From assembly GCA_032353305.1 (NCBI GenBank), contig JAUCNG010398477.1, positions 1 to 10,620 on the forward strand: a DNA stretch of 10,620 nt, given 5' to 3'. A model generated the notes under the pieces. It was not told the origin of the DNA and ran no database searches. It was given only the letters and a program-made list of their open reading frames with translations. Position numbers and translations under genes: made by a program. This document shows, one piece after another, positions 1 to 9,100 of the stretch. This stretch comes from Cephalothrix spiralis (Eukaryota > Nemertea > Palaeonemertea > Archinemertea > Cephalotrichidae). Within the stretch, counting starts at the first letter, position 1, and each line of letters opens with the position of its first letter.

Positions 1-39
1 TGTGGCCTTGATAAGCGATATTTAAATGTTATTATTTAC

Positions 40-102
40 CTGGCCTAACATTCCCATAAAAGCCCAAAGCCTGAACATTCTTAATGGAACACTCACGAGG
101 TA
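40..102 (-). CDS. DGAT1: DGAT1 exon l: YLVSVPLRM membrane segment
   Basis: This 63-nt exon (21 codons, phase 0 at both ends) lies between acceptor ctattccag and donor CCAG|gtaaat. It reads [20 protein letters not shown] then Q, matching human [20 protein letters not shown] then Q. The final Gln corresponds to human Gln437 by my count, a residue lining the active site opposite the catalytic His. The remaining ~50 residues, including the last helices and the C-terminus, must be encoded beyond the left edge of the window. Confidence 0.96.
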
Positions 103-3100
103 CTGGAATAGAGAGAAAATACAAAGTTATAATAGAAGTCAGGAAAGCCAAATTACATTAAGTCGGGGGCCTAAGAATTTCGTGCCAATAGTGATCAACG
201 AATTGATGATAAGTGTTTGATGATTAGTGTGCTACGAATGACACCACAGCATTGATTATTACATATGAATTGCAACAAAAATCGGTTGTTTCAAATATTG
301 TTTAACCTCATGTATATTCAACCGTGGAATACTCTTATCAAAAATCCCCTAGGGTTCTTTTCTAGACACTGCGCCTTTGGTTAAAGCGATCGCTTCCGTA
401 TAGATACATTACATGTGGTCGTGGCAGGATTCGAACCCACGACGATTGATGACGTCAAGGTTATGAGAACAGCTGAGCTCTTACCAACAGAGCGCCATTT
501 AAGAAGCATAAATCCCAAGAAACTCGTTGTCAATGACTGGTGCATTCTGAAGTCTGCTTTTAGACTGCGGCATTTAAATATAGCTTTAAATAATACATTT
601 AAATATAGCTTTAAATAATACATTTAAATATAGCTTTAAATAATACTAACCTCGTGAAAAAAAGCTGAGACAAAGAACACTGCTATTGAAGCATGCATTT
701 TCGAATAACCTCTTCGAATCATTGGAACGTATAAATGCCTGTAATAGAGATGAATTGTCAATATCATAATACTCTTTGTCGTTTTTTATACCGTATTGCG
801 CATATAAAAAATTGATACTCAACTTATATATTTTTATCCACATTCAGTATCCGATAAAAACTGAAGTCTTTTGGTCGCAAATAAAAAAATTTAAATGATA
901 AGTGACATAAGTATCACCAATAACTAAATTTCGTTCTGTTTGAAGGACTCCCAACAACACGATTCGAAATAAATAATTTAAGATTATCAGAAATGAAAAT
1001 TATTGTGGATCCTCTAAAAAAACATTATTCGATTTTTTCAGAGACTAAGTTATATTTATAACAAAGGTATAATAGGCTCTCAGCATCAAGTATGACGAAA
1101 ATGAAATTAATTCAGTCACTCTCGTCGGCATTTTTGATGGTGATGTAACTTTGGAGGGCTGTGAGGGAGATGCTCGCCAAATTTATCACAATACGTTAAT
1201 ATAAATGTAAAAAGATTGATTTAATAAAAATGATCACTTTGATGATATATATACAGTGTGTCCCAATATTATGAAAAACAGCCAGATGACGTCATATTGT
1301 GACTTTTATAATTGCAAAAATACCTTTTGAGGACTTGGGTTTTCTCTCCCGAATAAAAAAGATTTGGTGCAGATCGGTTCATAACCAACCAAGGGAGCTA
1401 CGATGATTCTCCTTCTCATTTTCCTAACCCTAAATCCCATACTAAATCGAGAGAATGCTATTTTCAATATCTCTAAAATTAATCTGGAATATTTTCAGTG
1501 CATTTAAATTTTTAATAAAAAAATTTGGGAATAGTATTTTTTAAAATTAAAAAGTCATATAAAATCACATTTTCGAGAATCAGATTTTCGAGAAAGGACG
1601 TTTATTTTGGGAAATTTAACTTTGTTGTCCTTTGGGTAAATTTATGTACCTCAGTTGTTGTTTTTTGGACAAAATTTATTTTATTTGAAAGACAAGACCA
1701 TGATCTCTCTAGTGATCACTAGCAGCGATATGGTCAATTTATAATTAAGTCACAATATGACGTCATCTGGTTGTTTTCCATAATATTGAGACGAGGAATT
1801 GTATCTGCATATATGTACAGTTACAATGAATGATATTTTTCTCTCGTTACCTTTTCCCCCATCTGTGGACAGGAATGTTCCAGTTTTGCCAAAATGTCAT
1901 AACTGAGTCAGCATTCCTATAGAAAAAGAAAATATAAAGTTAGACAATACAAATTAGGGGCATATTTCTATTTGTTAGATATAAAGCCTAAATCCAACCA
2001 CTAATTCGCTGTCTAAATATGTCATAAATTCACAATCTTATTGTAAATTTTGGACTCGAGTATCGAAAGTGTTGAGGCTACGCAAATGTAGATTGTAAAC
2101 ATATAAATATGACCCCTTTCTACAAGTATCCGCAGTTTTAATTTCGATTTGGGGGTATGAACCGATAGTAACCGCTATTTTCCTCGATTTCTTTAAATTT
2201 TCCAGTCTCTTTTCCTTTACTAAATAAAATAAAATATAGCTTATTGGCTGCGAATTGATCTCCTTAACACGTGAGAGAAAAACGACCAAAATCCTAGTCA
2301 AATCTTCAGTTTTCTACAACCCAAAAAGCAGAAAAAAGTCACCGATATTTATTATGTCAGCGGACCGAGATTTTATCGGAAAACTATCGTCGGAACATTC
2401 CGGTCTCCATCGGAGTGTCTTCAGAATACATCGGCATGATCGGAGTCATTTTATCGATTCCGATCGTGCCGAGGTGTATGCAGTAAGAAGCAGATGAATA
2501 GGGGCATATTTGTAAGTCTTGGAATGGCCCTATTACCAAACAATCATAGATGCTATTGTTTTAAATCTTAATTGGGTATTAAATAAAATAAAAGCGTACA
2601 CTTACCACCAATCCTTGTAAAATTCTCTATCACCAAATCTAAGTAATTCTGCACTAACATTTAAACATGAATGGAACAACCAGTAGAAAAATATAAGCCA
2701 TATGAAATGGTTTGGAACCTAGAACCGAGAGAGAAATGTTTGATAAGACTTAGTATTGTGAAGAAAATTTAAGAAAATTTATTGTCAAGTTAGTATAGCA
2801 GTGCATAATTTACGTATTTTGTGAGACAAAAAAACTTTCTTGAAAACGCTATCGTTTTTGGTCTTACAACGCTGGTTAAAAACTTGAGATTACCGATTTC
2901 AATTTTGGCGCTTGTGTACCCTCTTTATTAGTCTAATCATAGAACATAACAATTAGGTCTAAGGAACCGCGTATCCATCTATTTTCTTGGGAGAACTCGA
3001 TCAGAATCGGAAATTGACCGAAAAATCGGAAAACAAATATGCATTTTTCTAGGATCAAATTTGGACGACCTAGAAGTCCTACAGACTTGGGACATATATC

Positions 3101-6100
3101 AAAATGTTTCTATCATCTGCTGATTACTGCAACCTAGCAATAGCCACCCTCAATTTATGTGGCTCTATGCCCAAAATTCTAGTCTTATCTACAACCACAG
3201 GAGCATTCATTTTCCAATATAAATTGAAGGTGGCTATATTTGATGCTAGGTGGCATCCTCCGACGTTCTAATAAGAAGTCGGAAGCCGACTGTTACTTAG
3301 CGTGCTAAATGACAAGGTAGCAGTAATCAACAGATGATAAGGAACATTTTGATATACATGTATGTCCCAATTCTGTACGTACTTTTTTTAAAATTTAGAC
3401 TTTATTAATTTCAAGTATTTCAGACAATAATAACAATATTTTCACTGTCAGGGTTTCCATAACAGTACGACTTCAACCGGTTGCGGGTCGCGTTGCTGAG
3501 GATAAATGTTTTGAATGTTGTGTGTCTGCGCCACGCGCCAGTACGTCCTGGTTCAAATTTCCGTGCACTGTAAACTCTCGGTGCATTTCTCATATAATTC
3601 CTAAAATTAGAGTGCTTTTCGAAGTCCAGGGTCCACATTTTCTATTTCACTTTCAGATGATTCTTCAGAATTTTCAGTTTCATTTAATGTAGTAGAAATT
3701 TTTAGGTCGTCGAAAATTGATCCTAGAACGATGCATATTTCTTGATTTTTCTGTCAATTTCTGATTCTGATTGAGTTCTCCCAAGATGGATACGAGGTTC
3801 CTTAGACCTAATTATTATGGTCTATGATTAGTCTACCTCTTTATTAAACAGTTGCGTGCAGTACGGCGCTGTGTACGAACTATACTCCCTAGTTTCAGGC
3901 CTCACCGAAGTTTCATATCGTCCAAATAATTTCACCGGCTTGGTCCGTAAAGTACATTCGTATCATTATTAAATGTGCCATTAAAACAAAATTCTTGGGG
4001 ATTTATCTTTTTGTGTGAGCTCATCATGCATGCGCACTTAGACAACAAAAATAGAACTTACAAACAGCCGAAGTGCGCATGGCTAAAGAATGATGTATCA
4101 AATTTTGACTTACCGCTAATTTGAGTAATCTTTCTAATATGGCTTTGAGATCGGAGTCATTCAAGGGCTTCATAGAATTTCTGACAATAGGTATCATCCA
4201 CTGGAAAATAAATTATTCTCAATGTTATGACAAAGATTCAAAGTTTTACTTTACATACATTAGTTATGGTAATCCCATCAAAAACACAAATAGAAAGATA
4301 TTATATAGCCATAGCACGAATTAATACTTTAATTAAATACTCTTGTAAATATTTATAGAACCATTACTTACCTGCTGTACCAATCCAAGCATTAGTTGAG
4401 ACAGAAAAAGCTACAAATAAAAATAAACAAATTGTTTTAATATCGGTTTTCGAGGATTCTTAAACAGGTATATCGAGCAAAGTACACGCATACGCATACA
4501 ATAATTTAATAACCGATTGAAATCGGGTGTCAGCCCGTATAGATCAGTTGAATTGGCGAGATCTAACGGGGTTCGAACCCTCGACAATCGAGTCTCGTGC
4601 TCTACCGACTGAGCTGAGCTAGATGTAGAGAGGAAATGAGATTTATGAATATATGGTATTGGTTGCAATGGTACATTTCGGTCCCTCAAACCGCATTTAT
4701 TTAAATTGATGAGCAACGACAATTTGGGGCACTGAATACGAAGTTTTTACGAACTAAAATAATTATTCGTGTAACATTGTTCATATATAAGACGGATGAA
4801 CCTCGAAGCAGGTTTTCTCAAATCTGCGTTCCAGTTCCCGAAACTGGAAAAAAACGGTAAAACAAAAGACGTGGCGGGTTCGTTCAAGATGTTCTAGAAG
4901 TGCAACTGATCTGCAGTCTGCAGAGATTGGAATTCACACGGGTTGACGTAGTGACGCGCGTCAACCCTATCTAGGGTATCTGTCTAAGAGTTCCAACCCG
5001 GAATGCTTATTATCCACCTGGGCGGAATGCGTAATCCTGATTAAGGAATACCGTAATTATTTTTACTCAGCCCAATAAATTAATGCTTACCATTTCTAAG
5101 AATCTTTTCAATAAAAATCGCTTTCTTATACGAGCTGTTCTTGGATAATTTAACTCGTAGCATAATGTCGGAGCAAATATAAAGTAATAGACATCTGAAA
5201 AGAGATAGATTTAAGGCCAATTGAATTGAATTGATTTTACATTTGCACCGGTATCAAAAATTGTTTAAATCATTTATAAATAATTGTTGAATACAATGAA
5301 CATCAAAATACTCTTGAGTATACCCTTGCTCAGAAGGTTTTTTTGGGTGCTACCATATTTTCTAAAAATTTAAATCGAATTTAAGAAGATTTTTTTTTGT
5401 TATAAGCACGCCAAAGCCCCGGTTTCCAGTCTGTGCATGCGCAAATCCAAAAAATAAGAGCCGATTCTTGTAGATTAGGTTAATACTTTTATCTGTTCGT
5501 AAAACATTTTTAATTAAACCAACACTGTAAATAAAATTGTGGATTTATTACATTACACCGAAATGGCTGGGTTAAGGTGATATAAATGTATTACCAACAG
5601 ATATGGCCCTAATCTATAATAAAACGCCGTGTTTTTACAAGTTGCGCATGCGCAGAGCTAATACGAACTGCGCATGCAGAGATTTTGAAAATTACTGGGC
5701 TTGGTTTTCATATATCGAAAGTATAGGCTCATGAGTTAATCTTAACACTTGATAGTATCAAATCCCTTTAAATATACATGTACACTGTATGCACCTGTAT
5801 GGGGAATTTTAAATGTACGTATTTACGACAAATAATGAATAAATCAGGATCTACGTCGATTTATAGGGATTAACGAGCTGATCCAGTCAGCAAAATGAAA
5901 ATGACTCTCACCTTTTAAATTAAGATTATCAGGATACGATACGATTTTTGTCTCTTGCACTAGTGAGTCGGAATTACCATTTGAGGAATGACCTTCATCG
6001 CCTGAAAAGGAACAAATTGTTTTTGTAGTAGGCTAAACTAAAATTATGAGTAATGAATTATAAATAAATGAATAGATCTATAAGTTTGATTTCTATAAAT

Positions 6101-9100
6101 GAATTATCTATTGAAACTTCATGGAAACGCATCAAATTAACAACAAAACAAGCAACTTTTAAATTCAAATGAAATCACATTATCCTCATTAATTTTTCAA
6201 CAATTATAAGTTCAAGTACGAGTTAAACTGCAGGTAATAAATAATGGGAACAAAGGGAATCGACGCCAACGAGGTCATTAATTTTAGAAATAGATCAAAC
6301 ATGTTTTGTTTAAATGTATAATACCATTTTCATGAAAAACCAATAAATTATATAAATGGCTATTTTGTTCTTGACATCACTAACGGTAACTTAAAACACG
6401 CTTAAAGTATAGGTGACCAGGTTCGGATATATAACGCCCGAGTTTCAAGGTTATTGTGTAATAAACCCCTTCCGAAAGCCCTTATCAACATGTCATATCG
6501 GGTCACAACCGGTTCAGGTTTGAGACAATCGGGTCACCCCACCCCTAATTTAAGATTAGGCCTATGATTTATTCATACGCAAAAAACAACTCTCTCTTTT
6601 AAAGGGAGCCCGTGGCGAATACATTTTGGTTCGGACATCACCCCAATTCCTATACAAGGTAATATATGTATAGTGGGACAAACATTTTTTTTATTGTTTT
6701 TTTTGCGCCCGGTGACGCGATTTTTTGAAAAGTTTGTCCGTAAACCAAGTAATTCAAAAAAAGCCTAAATGCGGAAACACTGCGGGATTTGTTGCCTGAA
6801 ATGCGAAACGACCACAACACGGAAAACCTTTCTAGGTTATTGATAAAAAACCAAGGATTCAATGAATCTTGAAAGGCTGTGATAATTTACTTGAGATATC
6901 TATCAGGAAAACAATGAACTAAAATTCCATGATCACGAATTATTTTTAATGTTTATTAGAAAATACTCAGTCAATCATCCATCAATAGGAAAGTAATGGA
7001 CCTTTACTTTGTTAAAATAAGGTTTTATAACTACACTGTGTTAGTGATTTTGTTCCGTGGGTAGGGTGTTCTGAAAAAACCAGCGGAAAAATCCCAGCTG
7101 TGGACTGGATTCAGAGTTTATCTGAGGGCCAAAAGACCACCTAAGCGTATTTATTGCAGCGACCATCTGAGGCCAGTCCATCTGGATACCGTATTTATTG
7201 CAACAGAGCTCATTTAAGAATCGACTATCTTAGTATACGAAGGTCCGTATCGCCCTCCAACTGACCCGCCGCGGGAAGTGTTGTCGAACGATACGGATAT
7301 TGTAGGCCGTGATTAGACATTTGTACACCAATGTAAAGACCGACCTTGTCCCGTTTAATTTCAGTGACTTTATATCAATCAGGGCCAGTACAATCTAAAC
7401 CCCATAGGAAGGGTAGGCCTACTATATTCGCCGGTAAAAGTTGAACTTTTTTTTACCATTAAAACGCCTTTGTAGTGTCCCCGACATCATTTTCTGAAAA
7501 TTTCAAAATAGCCGGTTGCAGTTTTCGACAAATGCGCATGCGCGGTAAAATCTAGGGTTGCGCATGCGCAAATCGCAATATTAATAGTGGATTTCGGTAA
7601 AATAAAAGCATGTTTCTATTTGTCCGTGATACATTATAATGACGTAGAATCAACCGATACAGGGTTAATAACGAATTCAATAGATTGCTTATTTCTCGAA
7701 AACTGAGTAACAGGCGATTTTAAAATTTTCAGGAAATGATGTCTGGACATCATAGATCAAAACCATCAAAGGGTTTTACTGGTCAACAAAGTTGCACTTT
7801 TATCGGCGAATATTGTACCGTGTAGGACGAGGGCCGGTCTTGATTGGATTTGTCCTGTGCAACTACTGTTGCATTAATTTTTCCGCTGTTCCGCTAAGAC
7901 CTAATCCTTACCTGAATCTTCTTTTGTATATAAATTTGACCCAACAGATTTGTTTCGTGTTCTCGAACGTTTGACTGATTTCTGAGTCAACAGCTGAGTT
8001 CGACACCATTTATTAACACTCACATAAGACACTAATTTCAGCAACACCACAGTGTAAACACCCAAGGCAGCCGACGAAAAGACTGAAAGTAAATATTTAA
8101 TATAATTGAGAGTAGCGCCAAGGGTTAATAGAAGGGTATAAACCGAATAATCCGATTTCTCTTTTAATTTTTTGTAGTATGCACTTATATACAACCAAAT
8201 TTGAAGCTTCATCAAGGGGTTCTATTCCTACATTTTAATTTTGTAATATTAACTAGGTGTGGCGCTGCGATAAACTTAGTCCATAATTTGCTACCCAGGC
8301 TAGATGTTCCTCAGCCAGCTGTCCCAAGGCCTGTGGTACATACCCGTTGATAATCTAAACAGGCAATAGAGGCCGCCGCGCCGCGCCAGTGTTCTAAAAA
8401 CATCTGCAGATATAATAAGCTCGATGTATGAAAACGAAATTGAAATAATACCAAAGCAGATATGTTCACCTTTTAATCATTACTTTTGGTAAGATTCGGA
8501 GGTGGAAGCGTTGAACTGATGAGTATTGATTTATTTGATAAATTGGACTTTGTTATGATTCTAGGAATCACTACTAGAGTCTTTCGCACTTTTTAGACAA
8601 TGTGAACGTACCTGGATTTGGATGAATTATCAAAATTACCGCTGCAGGGAAAGCAACAACATTTATTTGATTAAGGACATGTAACACCAATCCAAATTTT
8701 TCAGATATCGAACCCTGAAATAGGTAAAAAAAAATATTCAGTATAAACTTTTTGAAAAATAACCCATTCATATCTAAGATTTCGTCAAGATTATAAGTCT
8801 TTACAATAGTCCAGTACAGGAAATTAAAGCTTTAACTTTTCGAGTGAAATTTTTTAACGTGAATAATGTGACCGGAGATATACAAATGAGTCACTTTCGG
8901 CTTTTTAAAATTTACATAAATTTTGGATACACTCTTAAGTGCATAGTATGAATAGAACTTATTTACAGTTTAGAAATATCGTTGTTTTGCGAGTCAACAA
9001 AATCGGACATCGGATGCTTCCTAATAGCGGCCATAACTACATGTATAGTGTCCTATAAACCCATTTTGGGTTGGGCATCTACTTGACAGACGTTTGAAAC

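Noticed and set aside
26-220. 64-codon plus-strand open frame
   Set aside because: Antisense shadow of DGAT1 exon l and its intron; no recognisable domain.
417-500. Functional tRNA gene
   Set aside because: A and B boxes exist but acceptor and anticodon stems do not pair.
381-618. Open frames on both strands around the tRNA-like sequence
   Set aside because: They run through a SINE-like copy and the 25-bp tandem repeat; no protein features.
571-645. CRISPR-like array
   Set aside because: The 25-bp units are contiguous with no spacers and the genome is animal; it is a minisatellite.
1957-2512. Direct repeat AGGGGCATATTT as ends of an LTR or insertion
   Set aside because: Only 12 bp match, flanks do not continue the similarity, and there are no TG/CA ends or primer-binding site.
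4560-4626. Functional tRNA gene
   Set aside because: Anticodon and variable regions are shortened and ends do not form an acceptor stem.
4411-4722. 103-codon minus-strand open frame
   Set aside because: It reads through SINE copy 2 and begins just beyond exon g's acceptor; residues have no DGAT1 or other similarity that I recognise.
4940-4974. Helitron 3' terminus (hairpin followed by CTAG)
   Set aside because: The CTAG is only 3 bases after the stem and is followed by G, not T; no matching 5' TC end was found.
6650-6862. 70-codon minus-strand open frame
   Set aside because: It covers a T-rich dispersed repeat within an intron and has no recognisable domain.
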